From Bifiguratus adelaidae (Eukaryota; Mucoromycota; Endogonomycetes; Endogonales): a stretch of 64,000 nt of DNA. The notes beneath the pieces were generated by a model. That model saw only the letters and a list, made by a program, of their open reading frames with translations, ran no database searches and was not told the origin of the DNA. Shown here one piece after another: positions 21,076 through 34,452 of this stretch (positions within the stretch are counted from its first letter, which is position 1; the number at the start of each line of letters is the position of its first letter). The stretch spans positions 1 to 64,000 of the forward strand of contig MVBO01000062.1 of NCBI GenBank assembly GCA_002261195.1, in the 5' to 3' direction. Made by a program: the position numbers and the translations under genes.

Positions 21076-24000
21076 ATGACGTCTAGGGATTCTGACCGAG
21101 TAAGTTGGGAGGAATCAAGGAAGCTTGTCAGAGACTTCCGAAAGCAAGTCTACCGGACGCAGAATCCCAACGTGCTGTCAACGATCAAGGACTTTTGCTT
21201 CGACGAGCGGAACGGGCGGCTCTATTTTATCAAGACAGACTATCATCGTTCACATGAGAGAAATCCAAATATACACGCCGTTGACTTTGCGCAGCTACCT
21301 GTTCCTCCGGACAGACCAGTGGACGAGAGAAAGAGGATGGATATCGATAGTCCCTTCGGCTTTGGTTCGACGAGTGCGTAGCCATACATGATGCTGATAT
21401 CAACGTGTATTCTAACTCTTGGTAGCTTTTGTCGCTCAAATGGCGTCATTACCACGTCTGGCACACAAGACTATGTTTCCTCATCAATGGCATCGCGAAA
21501 AGATTTCTGATGCCGAGTCTCCCAAGAGAGGTCCCGTCAACGACAGAAAAAAAATTGGTGTAAGTACGCCTTACATTGACAATTATACATTCGATCCGAT
21601 CAACAACCGACTCATCTTCAATTGGGCCGGGAACATCTATGTCTCTCATCTCGACAAGGTATGTCAGTTCTCCGCCGCTCATTGTTCACTCTTGTTCAAT
21701 GTCGTGACAGGATAAGGAAGCATGTCCCCGATTGCTGAAACCTCACGCTTACATCACGCTCGATGAACCACCTGTCATTATCAATCATCTACCGACACTA
21801 ACCAGTCAGTTCTCCGCCGTAACCACTCCTGCAACAACCCACATGTCACCGCTAGGTGGTATGAATTTTACATCACCTAGCTCACCGTTCCATCTGCCTC
21901 CCATGTTCTCCCCAATAATGAACTTCAATCCGACCCAAGTAGCGGATTCCGAGATGTCGTCTGGACTCGCGTCTCCGTCTTCTCCAGATTCCGTACTTCA
22001 TGTGCACCGACGCAGCGGGGCAGTAGGACCCGACACGCCGTCTCCGAATCGGAGTGATGCCAAATTGGGCGGACGATATACCAATCTAATCGCGTTTGTT
22101 CGAGGACGCGATCTTTGGGTCACCTCTCTCCACGGCGTTGAAATGCAACTGACCTTTTGCAATGGCGGTGATAGCGGCTACTTGTCGTGTGGTACATCGG
22201 AATTTGTCATGCAGGAAGAATTTCATCGGTATACCGGATATTATTGGGCCCCATCAGATAAGGTGCCACGTAGTGGAAGGCCAGAGGATGGCAAGCCGGA
22301 GAGGATTCTTTACATGCAGGTCTCGGAGGAGATGGTGGATTCGGTCGCCATACCACGAGCAGGCGAAGACATGGAAGAATACCGTTACCCACGGGCAGGC
22401 GGCAACAATGCAAAGTGCGATTTGCAAATTGTCGAATTCTACGCCGATGAACTAGTCGAGGGAGTAACTGATTCCAACAAGAGGAAAATACCCACTGTCA
22501 ACACGCCAAACAAACCCAACCCCATCAACACTCGATTTGCGCCATCACCAGCCGCCAACTACTCGTCGGGATTCGGGTCACCACTAACACCGACGCAAGC
22601 ACATACAAACGCGAAAAGTCACATTCAAGACAGTGCTCCCGTGCATAAACGACTGTGGGGTGAATGGAGTATTCAAGAAATGTTTCCCTGGGCCGAGTAT
22701 GCCGTACGGTTCGGTTGGATCAATGCCAGCTCTATCTGGGTGCAACTCCTCGATCGTCTCCAGTCAAGGACGGCCGTTATTAAGGTCCCCATTGATAATT
22801 TCTTGTCGTTCACTGAACTTCAGATCGAAATGGGCGAGGTCAGGGTATCCTCGTCCGATCCGGATGAGAACGACAAGACCTATTCTGATTTTCGATTCGA
22901 AAAAGCCAATGAAATGATAGAGATTGTCAAGAAGCGAAAGAGTTCAACCGAGGTGGTATGGGAGGAAGAGATGCCGTCGTGGGTCAATGTAAGTCTTGTC
23001 TTCTGCATCGTCGTCGTCTTCGTAACCCGTTTGTAGGTAAGCGACGTTTACCATTTCTTTGACACCTCTGAGCCAGATCACACGTGCCTGATTTGGAGTT
23101 CGGAAGCATCAGGCTACCGGCATCTCTACTATGTCTCCAAAAAGCGTTCTCTATCCTCTTCAGCAATAGTGCCGCTAACATGGGGTTCTTGGCCTGTGTG
23201 TGATCGACCCATCCAAGTGGACAGTGACCGCAAGCTTATTTACTTTACCGGAAAGCGTGAGACACCGCTCGAAGCACATCTTTACGTTGTCAGCTACGCT
23301 GATGCCATCCATTGGGCGGAGCAGATCATGTCGGGCAAGAGAGATGTGGACAGCGTCTCGTCCTATCTGAGACGCTCTCCCTGTCATTTGGTGCGCTTGA
23401 CAGAATTGGGATTCAGTCATCATGTGGTAATCAATACCGCATGCACCATGTTTGTCGATTGCTTTTCGGCCATTGATATTCCAATGAGTGCGATTGTCTG
23501 GGATATCTCCTGTACTCAGGAGTTCAAGAAATTTGGCGCAGACATGCCGTCCAATCTCAACGTTGAGAAGACCAATGGTCGTGTGGTATTTGGTGGTGAT
23601 TACGAAGGATATCGGACTCCTATTGTTGGAGTAATTGCAGGACGCAAGGAGCTGCGTTATCCCCCTGAACGATACATGCAACGTCCTTTCCCTGTAGGTC
23701 TCTTGTTCACTTTCAAGGCTGACGATGGTAGGTTTCGGTATCGCCAAAAAGGACGGGCAGTATTGACGGGACTTTAGGATCGCCACTTCACGGTTGCCTC
23801 TACCGCCCACAGAATTATCAAGCAGGACAGTCCTATCCGACCATCCTGAACATTTACGGCGGACCACGCTCTCAACTCGTCACCAATGATTACAAATTCC
23901 CTCGTTTCCTACGACACTTTCTGGCATCGAAGCTAGGATTTGCTGTGGTCACCATTGACGGACGTGGTTCTAGCGATAGAGGACTGGAGTTTGAGAGCTA

Positions 24001-24607
24001 CATCAAGCACAGGATGGGCCTGGTGGAATTGAGTGATCAGATTCGCGGGCTGCGATTTCTCTCCGAATCACGATTTGGCGCGATTGCACCGCAAGGAAGG
24101 GATGCCGTCAGTGTGATTGACATGGATCGGATTGCGATAGCCGGCTGGAGCTATGGAGGCTATCTGAGTTTAATGGGCATCGCTCAGTATCCCCACATCT
24201 TCAAAGTATGCATCGCCGGCGCTCCGGTGACACGTTGGCAGTTGTACGATTCCGCCTACACGGAACGGTATATGGGGTTACCAAAAGAAGGCGTGGAAGG
24301 GTATGAACAGGCGGATTTGGTGAAATGGGCAGGGAGTTTTCCGGACGGGTAGGCACGGATTAAGGCACGAGATGTGATGATACTGACCTTAAATTGCCAT
24401 AGCGAGAACCGTGTGCTTATCGCACATGGCCTCATGGACGAGAATGTACACTTTAGACATACGGAGGCACTCGTGGCTGCACTAATTGCTTATAATAAAC
24501 CCCATCAAGTCCAGGTATACCCAAGCGAGCGACATGGTTTGAGACATGCAAGCGTCAACGAGCACTTTGAAACTCTGATGTTCTTTTGGCTACTCAATTA
24601 CTTGTAG
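21076..24607 (+). CDS. Dipeptidyl peptidase, DPP8/9 type (serine protease family S9B)
   Basis: A long protein of about 1,100 residues over about seven exons. The N-terminal half forms the DPPIV beta-propeller (for example YIDNYTFDPINNRLIFNWAG and YTNLIAFVRGRDLWVT), with a Ser/Pro-rich low-complexity insert around 21800-22050. The C-terminal alpha/beta hydrolase half has the nucleophile GWSYGGYLSLM, then IAGAPVTRWQLYDSAYTERY, the catalytic Asp in GLMDENVHF and His in YPSERHG. The EE-type propeller motif is in GTSEFVMQEEFHRYTG. No signal peptide or membrane anchor is visible, so it should be soluble and intracellular as DPP8/9 are, cleaving dipeptides after Pro or Ala. All joins keep frame. The secreted and vacuolar fungal DPPs are a different subfamily. 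Confidence 0.92.
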
Positions 24608-24712
24608 ATTCGATTGTATATTCCACTGTTGATATAAAGAAGGAATGGAGATTAATGTACACCTGTCTACAATACAAAACAATTAAGTTGAATTCTACCT
24701 ATCCTTTGCCTC

Positions 24713-26845
24713 CTATCCGTCAATATTATGAAACAATTCATGTGCTTCGGCACACCATGTGTATAGTCGTAACCCGCATTTTGTGCACATATACATGTCG
24801 GCAGATTCAGGACTTTGTGGATCATTGCCAGCCGTGTCTGATAATATGGTATCGAGCTCATCCAGTTCCGTTTGGTGGAATGCGGGCATCGGTGTCGAGA
24901 CAGCTTGAGCATTATTATCCCTCCAAACGCCGCCGCTTTCGGTCTTCCGAAGCCGAGTTCTCTTCTGGAGCGAGGGCCTCTGATCCATAGTGAATCAGTT
25001 CCTTCTTTATTGCTTCTGGCAGTTCCCGCCATACATCCTCAGGAACATGACTCGGCCGCTTCAATTCGGTCTGAGGCGACGTTTCAGGATGTCGGGTTGG
25101 ACTTATGGATTCGGAAGCTGATAGAGGATCGACGTGGTTTGCGTGAGTTGTCAAAGTGTCAAAGAATCCTGATATAGAGGCATGCGGCTTTGTCGAGCTC
25201 AAATTTACCGCGGCAATATTGAAGCTGTAAATGTCTTCAGTTTACCAGACATTGCCAACTAGAAATACTTACAGCGATAGATCGAAAGGCTCTCGGACCA
25301 TTCGCTTCAGTGTCGGTAAAAGGGACTTTTGAACAAGCGACTAGGAATCTATTCAGCCCGGCTGATGGACACACACTAGCCACATCCGTACCTTTGCACG
25401 ATCCTCCACCGATATGCGTTCCCGTTCAAAAATATCGACAGGCATTCGACAACTCTTGCTCTCACGTTTATCCCGCCAACCTTGCTGCCCATGCCTGACT
25501 CGAGTCGTCAATCGCAATGTAGTGGGGTATCTCAGCCACGCTTGCTTCTCGTAATCGATCAAGTCTGTCTCCAATCGATGGATGAGATCTACCGAAAGCG
25601 AAAGCAATCGCTCAAAAGCCTCATCAAAATTATTGCAATGGAGAAATGAATCTTCAATGGAGATTTGCGTTGGTATGACCGGCGTTGGTACCACCTAAGC
25701 ACACAAGCGTCAGCTGTCGTCACTTATACGCAGAGAGCGGCACCGCCCACCTGAGAATCATCTTTCCCTTGCAAAAGGTCCCATAACTTCTCGGCTTTTG
25801 ATGGGTCAAAGATTTTGCAAAAGTCTTCCAGGCTAGCTCTCTGTCGAAGAAAACCAACCGTCATCTTTAGATTCTCCCACTCTCCGCTTATCTCATTCTC
25901 TCGCTTCTGGCTCTGATTCAATGGGGTTGATCGAATATCCAATGCACGCTCCTTTTCCCTGACTTCAACAGACCCTTCTGTACCGTCTTGACCGTAGACT
26001 TCGCAAAGCTGCTTTAGGCTTTTCCATCCAAAGCCCATAATTTTGCGCACTTGTACGGCATTCATGAATGCATACTCGGCATCTGGTGTGATCACCGTCT
26101 GTGCGTTCGGTTTGTGCGCGTCGGCCACTAGCTTTGCTACGATCTTTGACCTTGCCACGCCAGCGCTGCAAGTGAATCCAAGTTGCTGATGGATAGCGTC
26201 CCGAATGTATTTCGCCAAATGCGTGGCAACATGAAGTCGTTCCACCGACATCTTGTCGCTCTCCTTTCTGTTCTCGTTATCGAGCGCTGGTATTCTACTA
26301 GCATCGTACTTGTAATCGCCACTACTGTCAATCTTGTAACCAACCCACGTTCGAGGAGTATACCAAAAACCAGATGTGTCTCTATCTTCGAGTCCGCGAT
26401 AACTCATACTATGTACTTCTCCCGGCTTGAGACGGAAATAAAGCTGTGAACGATTGTCGCCATCTTCCACCTCAATGTCTGCCATGTGCGCATTGATCAT
26501 ACCCGTGACATCCATGAATAACTCGTCCATGCCAAGTCGTTCCACCTTTTGATCCCATACAATGTCGCGAACCAGCCGAAAAATGCGCTTTGAGCACGCT
26601 CTATACCGATCCAAGTTTTCTCCATTCACAATAACAAGCTCTGGACAGCACTTTTTGGCCTCTGTCACCAGTTGTAATTTTCGAACACCTCGTTGTCGCG
26701 CCGCGTAGTTGCAAGTGACAATGATGTGTTTCTGCTGAATGCCAAAGGGATGATTGGCCAACGTAGGATCATAGAGTTGCTCTACTTGACCGTAAAAGAA
26801 GTCAACGTCCGTCTGTATGATGATTCTCTCGGACGTCCACACCAT
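24713..26845 (-). CDS. DNA polymerase iota (Y family), frameshift before C-terminal zinc finger
   Basis: Translesion polymerase of the iota branch: TDVDFFYGQVEQLYDP (metal-binding Asp), GIQQKHIIVTCNYAARQRGV, ELVIVNGENLDRYRA and KVERLGMDELFMDVTGM (catalytic Asp-Glu), then GFTCSAGVARSKIVAKLVAD. An insert of roughly 60 residues after the palm acidic pair separates it from AIHQQLG. The little-finger region follows across introns, then a ubiquitin-binding motif, VPEDVWRELPEAIKKELI. That frame stops at 24915. In the overlapping frame the sequence continues to CTKCGLRLYTWCAEAHELFH, a C2H2-type UBZ-like finger ending at 24713. Joining them needs one extra base near 24916-24922. Either the finger is lost, or a base is missing in the sequence. 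Divergent from the phosphodiesterase gene. Confidence 0.88.
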
Positions 26846-26938
26846 TCACGTCGCGCCGCCAAAAGCCTTACATAAGCCAAAGCGTGACTCGCCTAAATGA
26901 GTGTGAAGTATTGCAGGTTTCGTCTCACTCGTTTTTTC

Positions 26939-27596
26939 ATGGCTGCCAAGACATACACAAATCCTGAAGAGTATGCTTACAAGGCCTTGGGGAAAGGCTA
27001 CAGCTTATGGCTGGCTCCAGCCATGAAATCACCTCAGTCAACCTTGCTTTTCAATGTGACAGAGACCTTATCCAAAGAGTATGGCACACCCAACTTTGCA
27101 CCGCATGTCACGCTGCTTTCGCCCGTCAATGAATCACCAGAGAAGATTGTAGAGAGTCTCAAAATGATCGTTCAGCAAGTGCAGTCGTCTGGGAATTCAT
27201 CGGCAGGTTTGCCCGTCCATATAAGTGGCGAGCTCGGTCGCCAAAATGAGGTATGTCATGGCTAACAGGATATCTAGTTATCAGATGGCCTAAAGTTGAA
27301 CCCCTTGTCTGTTGTAGTATTGGCGCTCCTTGTACCTGCTTGCGGATGGAGAAGAGTTGAGGAAGCTTAATGTCCTTGCTCAAAAAACCTTTGGGACATC
27401 GCAAACGTTTATGCCCCATTTGAGCCTGGCCTATGGATTGTTGAGTGACAAGGTCAAGGGAGACATGGCTTCCAAAATCGAACATATGCTCAAGTCTAAT
27501 GGAGATCTTTCCTTTCATGCGGAGAAGATATTGGTCATGAATTGCTCAGGAAAACCAGAAGAATGGGAAGAAGTAGGCGAAGTGCCACTTGTTTAG
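26939..27596 (+). CDS. 2',3'-cyclic-nucleotide phosphodiesterase (2H family, CPD1-like)
   Basis: Two exons, about 200 residues. The two signature motifs of 2H phosphoesterases are present: HVTLLSP near residue 50 and HLSLAYG in the second exon; each supplies the catalytic His and Ser/Thr. Wording such as LGKGYSLWLAPAM and the terminal EEWEEVGEVPL matches the fungal and plant cyclic phosphodiesterases that open ADP-ribose 1'',2''-cyclic phosphate, a by-product of tRNA splicing. Start chosen at the ATG at 26939; an in-frame ATG at 26897 would add 14 residues, some of them hydrophobic. It is separated from the polymerase iota start by under 100 bp. Confidence 0.85.
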
Positions 27597-27673
27597 TAGG
27601 GCATGTAAAGGACGAATGAGACATGTAACATGAGAAGATGATAGCAAGGCATAGGTGTGGATACGGGATACGT

Positions 27674-30600
27674 CTAGTAAGGTATACCTGAAAGAGGGTT
27701 CAGTATCAACTTTGGTCTCGACGTGAACAATGCGTATCCTACCATTCGTAACTTTTTGAAAGTAATCATAAAGTACGGTTCGTTGATTCTCGAAAGACGC
27801 CTTGATACGTTCCATCATAAAGTCTGCAGCCAGCTCGCTCGCTCTTTTCCAGCTGGAATCTGGAGCGTAGTCGACGTATTGTATCAGGTTTGAAGCAGGG
27901 TAATCCAGAGTCGAGCATGAGCGAAACAAGCTGAATGATCTGTTCGGCGTAAGGTCTCGAGGCTAGATATGCCTTGATGACCAATTCCATAAACCATTTG
28001 TACTGCTGCACTTCGGAGCCACCACCCATGACCTGAATCATTTCAGTGGTCAATTTGAATGGGGCGCTTTCAAAAGTGATTCCACCTGGTGCGATATCCA
28101 GGATGAAGCCAAAATCTAAGGGCCACGATAAGTCAAGCAAGTCGCGGTATCTTTCGGTGAGTCCCTACCGATATGAATCATGTGGCCATCGTCGTCCAGC
28201 ATAATGTTACCATTGTGCCGATCCTTAATTTGCAAGAGGTAAACAATGACAGAATAGGCAGCCACACTTTGAATGAAATTATTGCGCGCTTTTTGGAAGC
28301 GAATGGATTCTGTGCCGCCGTATTTCGTCACAAAATAGTCGTACATACTGTTGACTTTCTCTCGGCCTAATTGGTCGCGAGAGATAGAGTTCGGAATCAC
28401 GTCAATGACACCATTTCCCGGAGCCGTAGCAACGATCCGATAGGGGAATACGTAAAGGTCGAGACCTACGCTGGTGAAAATGTTTTTAAAGACCGCGATA
28501 AGCTGTAAAGCAAGCACATCTTGACGACAATCGTCACCGACTTTGAAGATGGCACCTTGCCATACTTGGGTGGTCTTGGGCTCGTCATCATCAATCAAGC
28601 TGGCATCGCCGGCTCTGATGAGGGCTCGCCGCATCTCCTCTGTGTCACCACATTCCTTCTCGACTAAGAAGTTAGCCAAGAAAGGTGCTTTAGCGTGACT
28701 CTGTAATGGCTTTCCTCCTTTACGATCAATGTCAACGACATGACCATCAGGATTGGAAGGTAGGTAGACGCCAACATCCACGATAATCTTGGACAACTCC
28801 TCATCCAGACGCTTCTTCTGCATTGGCTTCTTCTCGTTTTGTCCTAGCCTGATGTACTCCTTGAGTGTGCCAGATATAGAAGTTACTTCACCGAAGAACT
28901 TGAATTCTCTCTCGTAGAAAGCCTTGTCTTCTCCTGTGAAAGAATGGACCAGCTTGTCGATAACCGTTTCCAGTGTTGGTTTGAGTGGATCAGGCTACAC
29001 GCGCATATGAGAACTTGCCAATAGCTTAGCATATTGTTGCTTTACCTTTTCGCAATCCTTGTCTGCATCGACATAGAAGTTAGCCTTCATATTCCAAATT
29101 ATTTGATGAGCGAAGAGTTGCGATATTTTACCGGCTTCGAGAATGTATCGCTCAACATAGCCCAAATCGTCGTGACGTAAAGCTTGCACCACTTGAGGTA
29201 CATAAAAGAAGACGGTTTCAACGGGGAAGTATTCGAGACTCCTCATGGCATATTGCAAAATAAGAGGCGAGTTACCGTAAGCTGCCGAGAAGTAATTGGT
29301 GGCAGTGATAGGTGGCACAGGAGCCCAATACATGAGATACTTGAGATCGATGCCTGAAGAACGATTGTATCGATCGCCCAGAAGAAGCATAAGCGCTTCC
29401 GCAGAATCTACCACCTCCATAGGACTAGCAGCGATTCGTCGCTGTACTTCATTCTGTATGATAGGTTGAGTGAAACGACTCGGAAGCTGTACAGTAAGCT
29501 TTGGCATAATGTTCCAAGCAGATTGGATGATGCTGCTCCATTGCTCGTCTGTAACTAAGCTCTTTTCGACGGCGGTCAGGAAATTTGCCGAATTGCCGAC
29601 ACCAGGACCGTTGAGCGGATTCATCCATACCGCCATGCGGTTTATCTCGCTCTCGAAGAAAAGCATGAGCACCTTCTTGTGTTCCTGATGGGATCTCACA
29701 ATGTCGTCCTTAGTCTTGTCAGCTGCCAGCATATAAAGACCGGAAGCAACCGACGAATTGGACTTTTTCGCAAGGGAGCTTGATACCACCTTGTCCAGAT
29801 TGAGTTGATCTGACTTCACCACATCGTACAAGTTGGACAACAGGCGATACTCGGCAATCATGGCCGTCTTTTTCGCACCATAATACCATCGAGGAGAATA
29901 GGTAAACCAATCGAGAGCAGCCCGATAAACATTCGTTCGGAATTGATACTCGCAGAGCGCTTCGAATTGACTGCTATGAAGAATCTTGAATCCCAAGAGA
30001 ACAAGCTCAAAACGGCATTCACGAGACATTGCATGATTGCTGAGTAGGTGATAATTGGCGAAGGACGTGGACATCATTCGGAAAACCAGGTCCACCAGGA
30101 CGCGGCTTCGGTATCGTATACTGTTAAAGCGACCATGCAAAAACTGAATCCACTTGAGATGGGGCTCAAAAAGAATACTGGCCAATCGAAAGTTCTTGTC
30201 ACGTATGCCTTTGTCAGAAGGTGTGTAGGTCATTTTGTTGTTGAAAGCATGTCGAGTGTCCATGACGGGACTAAAGACGCCTTTCCGATGTCTCTGACAC
30301 CAGTTCCAAGCGGTTGCAATCTCCACCATTAGCTTCTTTTCTGCCTTCGGGTTTTCGGTCAGGATCCAGTTCCAGACGCTGGTTGCAATCCTCATGGACT
30401 CGGGCGAGAACGAGTGCACCGGGATCCAAACAAGATACTTGACCAGCTCTTCATCAACAAAAGTCATGTCGTTCAGCACACTGGCAGCACGATGCAACGC
30501 TTGGTTCATCTCTTCAGCCATGATGAAATTGCGATCTTTTGCGTGTTGAAGCATAGTCTTCAGTTGCTTCTTGATAACTGGAACATTGCTTTTGAGAAGA

Positions 30601-33600
30601 GGATGTCCATTGGGAATACCTTCGCCGTCTTGGCCTTCCGTGGCCTGCCATGACAGGTACCGCTCAACTCCGGTAACTTCGCCGCGGAAATGGCGACGTG
30701 TGACAAATCCACTGACGAACACGGAGGCATTGTCAAAAAAGGCATTTTGAACGCGAGGTGCATGCAATATGCCTGGTTGAGTCTGGACAGCAGCGCGGCC
30801 TACATCTAGTGCTAGCGACCGACCCATATGAACCGTATCAATGGGTTGGCCGCTGAGATAGATGTCAAAGTCGGCCAGATAGTCTTGCAGAAGACCTGTC
30901 ATTTCATGAGGTGCCCGATTAAGAGCGATAAAAAGCCAACGTTTTGCCTTTTCCGTGAATGTGGACATGACTTCCTTTCGGTAAGCGTACGAGTCGCCCA
31001 AATGCAAGGTGACATTCACTTTTGGAGAAGTGTACTCGTATACAGGACAGAACTGTCAAAATGAGATGAGTAAATGTTGGCGAGGTCTTATTAACTATCC
31101 TTACCTCGTCTCGGTATTCACCGTCGCAACTGAGCCACACGAGTTGTACGAGCTCAAGCAACAGAGTAGTCAAATTCTTGTCGCAGAGCAATGTTGGGAA
31201 GTTCTCGAAGAGTATATCAGAATACTTGAGGCTCAGCTGGTGCACCTTGTGCAAACGATGACAGCATAGGATGAGTAGCTGGCGAGCTTGATCCCGAAGA
31301 TCATCATCAGTTGCTCGAATGGTGGTCCTGGCCCTAGCCTCTGAGATGAAAGTTGCAATGACCTGCAAGAAACAAGGTCAGTTAACGAAATACAATAGTC
31401 TCTATCGCCCACCTTGTCCGCAATGGTATCCAAGCAACCAACGAGCTTGCTCTTGTTGACACCATCATTCATGAAATACCGCAAGACAAATGTGCAATTG
31501 CCACGGCGGCTTCTCATCGTCTCGATATAGTAGACTGCAAGCAAAAACACGATTTGTGGAAAGGTAAAGTAGTAGATTTCTTTGGCGTGGGTTGGTAAGA
31601 GGTTGCTCAGGGTGTTTCGCATGGTCAGCAGATCTTGGTCAGAGAAACCGCGCCGAAGAACCGAATTATATTCCAGGTCGCTATCCATGTAGTTGACCGC
31701 ACTCTCCAGAACAAGCGGCGGCGTTTTGCTTGCAAGGATGCCAATCGATTCTTGCCACTCGCGGTACCACATTGACTCCGTCACAAAGCCATACAAGATG
31801 CAGTGAAACCAGGTGTTTCGGTATAATGATACTGTCTCCTCATTAGCGTCCAGGTGAGGATTGAAGGAGGGGTGCAGAAGCAACGCTTTCAGGACCGGAA
31901 GAAGTAGACCAAGTTCCGCCGCCATGGAATTGAGCTGCACCTTTCCATTTTTTGCAATGACCCTCTGAATTGAATTGCCTTTCTCAACAAACAAGTTGAG
32001 CAGATTGTGAAGATAGAGCAGTTCAATTTCAGGCCGATCTCGAACTCTTTGCGCCAATCGCAGTTGGCAGTTGGCAACAGTGCTTGAAATCACCTTGTTT
32101 TCTGACGTGACCGGTTCCTTACTGAGGATGGCATAGAGGTCAATGATCTCTTTGAAAATTGGCTTTGTTGAGATCAAAGCGATATCGACCAACTTGGTCA
32201 GAATCACAGAGGTCAGGCTCATTGGTGCCGATCGTCGGAGTTGAACGAGCATGGAAAAGGCGGATGCGGTGAGCTAGGCAATTGTCAAGAAAAGATACAC
32301 GGTGCAACATGCGCCTTTAAACTAACCTGATCGTCTTTGAGATAGCACACAATACCAGACAATGCTGAAACAGCATTCGCGCATACCTGCTCCTTTTCGT
32401 GTTCAGACCATTGGTGTGTTTCGCTCGGATTGTCCAACAGCGCCTTCTCAATGGACCCATTTTCAGGCACGGCATTTCCATTCACGCCGTTGGCAATGCG
32501 TCTATCTCGATAAAGGACAGTGACGTGGTTGAGCAACGAATATAGATTGGACGTTGCAATCTTGATGCACTGTGAGGGCGTTTTTCCATGGATTGCTTGG
32601 GACATTCTGAGCACAGCATAATCTCTGATGGAAGTCTTATTTGGGGTCTGAATTTTGTAGTCGAAAATCGCTGATGGAGTGGTGAGGAACCTACGGATGC
32701 TTGCGGTAGCGACGCCGTGAAGATGGTTGAAGCTGAGCATGACTCGTTGAGCATTTTGGTCGGTATAAGTAAGCAAAGACTTACTTCACTGCAAGCATGG
32801 TTGCCACATCTAAAGCGGCCATTTGGAGGTCGAGCTCTGGCACTTTGGGTACGAAAAATAGACAGTCATTCATACGAGATAGGACAGCATCATCCAACTG
32901 GTGCATGTAGATGGAGCACAATCCTGCGAGTTGCTAAAGGGGGCATGAGCAAGCTATTCCGTCTGAACCAGATGGGCTCACTTACCAAACTGGAGGCCAT
33001 GATATCCCGCCAGTAGACGTCAATGGAGGGTGTCGCATCATCGTTGCCTTGATCCCTGTTCTTCTCCACGTAATATTTGATGTCCTCAAAGTAACCCATG
33101 CTCATGACATATATACCCCGCAAGTTTTTGTCCAACTGCTCGTGCAAGTTGGACGATGCATCACCCTCCGCCTTGGCGTTCGCATGAGTTTGCGACCGCT
33201 CTTGTACAACGCGTTCCCAGACTTCTTGAAAGGTAAGATCAAAAGGATCCTTCTTCTTGGTTGACAATGTACCGTTGCTTTGAAGATAATCGCGAGTGCC
33301 ATCGTCCGCCTCGTTTTTGTGCTCTCTTTCCATGGTCATGTGAACCAATACGCGTGCAAGCACATTCCTCAGCATGAGGAGTATCTCATCAATGATTTTG
33401 TTATTGCTGAGCGGTGTGATTTCGGAATGCTTTTTCAAGACTTGCCGACAATACGGTGAAACTTCATCCGAGGTCAAAGTATTCGTGAGAGCATCCCGCA
33501 TGCGGTTCAGCAATTCACCCTGGATGATTGGACGCAGATTTTGTACGAGAAAATTGAAATGAGCGGGTTTCCAAATATACGGTGTCTCTTGAAGAGCTCG

Positions 33601-34407
33601 GCAAAGACCATATAATGAGGGCATAACGAAGAGGCAAATTCGTTCATCTACAGTGAATTAGCGCGCACATTCCATCAATTCATTGCGAAGAAAGGTTTCC
33701 GCCTACCGTCTGATGCCTGCAGCACCTGCATTAATTGATCCACATACGACCACAAGGACTTGTGAATGGTATCGGTCAATTCACTATTCAAGGCTGCGAT
33801 CCGTAACAAGTATTTGGTAATGGTATGGGTGATGTTATTGGCTGGTGAATGCTCTGTAGTGCGAGTCAGTGGTTGTCAAATAGGGCTGTGCAACCCTCAC
33901 CCTTCCAATTCAGATCAGGTTCAAATTGATACTTTGGCAAGCTGTGAAGGAAGTCAAATAGCTTTGGCACATAGAGTCCTTGTTGCCGAGCTGACGAGAA
34001 ACTAACGTATCTGGCAAAAGCAGCCAAGCTCTGCTGCTGTCGCTTTGTCTTCACAGTCGGGTAAACGTCGAGTGTGACAAGAACGGACAAAAGCAACACT
34101 TACGAAAACAATGGGGTGCTGTTTAGCCTCATCATCCGTATCGGCCTCGTGCTCTGTTGGTAGAGAGGGACAACGCTCTAATAGTCGGCTAGCTTCGGCT
34201 TCGCATTGATCGGCCGGACATGCAGCAAGCGCATCGGCCAGTTGCGCGAGAATGCGCGTATGGAGGTCGGGCCTGTTTAACGCAAGCAAAGTAAAAGCAT
34301 GCATGATGAGTTATATATGCTTGAAACATGCATAATCCCTGGCACAAGACGCTCCGTACCTTTCCATAGCAACCCCACCTTGGCAGAGGAAGCAAGCTAG
34401 CGTTCAT
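27674..34407 (-). CDS. Phosphatidylinositol 4-kinase type III alpha (STT4)
   Basis: About 2,000 residues in more than ten exons. The first exon (MNASLLPLPR) splices into RPDLHTRILAQLADALA-type sequence in frame. The long helical solenoid occupies 28995-34300. The PIK accessory region and kinase domain lie at the C-terminus: DDCRQDVLALQLIAVFKNIF, KDRHNGNIMLDDDGHMIHID (catalytic loop), DFGFILDIAPGG (metal-binding DFG) and LPCFKPDT, ending NGIPY. STT4 makes the plasma-membrane PI4P pool. Just before ADFMMERIKASFENQRTVLY one extra G near 27830 breaks the frame; removing it restores SERAAADFM, the family wording. In an essential gene this is more likely a sequence error than inactivation. Start codon sits directly beside a C13 tract. 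Confidence 0.93.
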
Positions 34408-34420
34408 GGGGGGGGGGGGG
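34408..34420. repeat. Homopolymer G13 (C13 on the STT4 mRNA strand)
   Basis: Thirteen consecutive g on the plus strand, immediately upstream of the proposed STT4 start codon (ATG at 34405-34407 on the minus strand). Confidence 0.9.
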
Positions 34421-34452
34421 ACAATTACTATAAATGGATTTGACACGTGATT

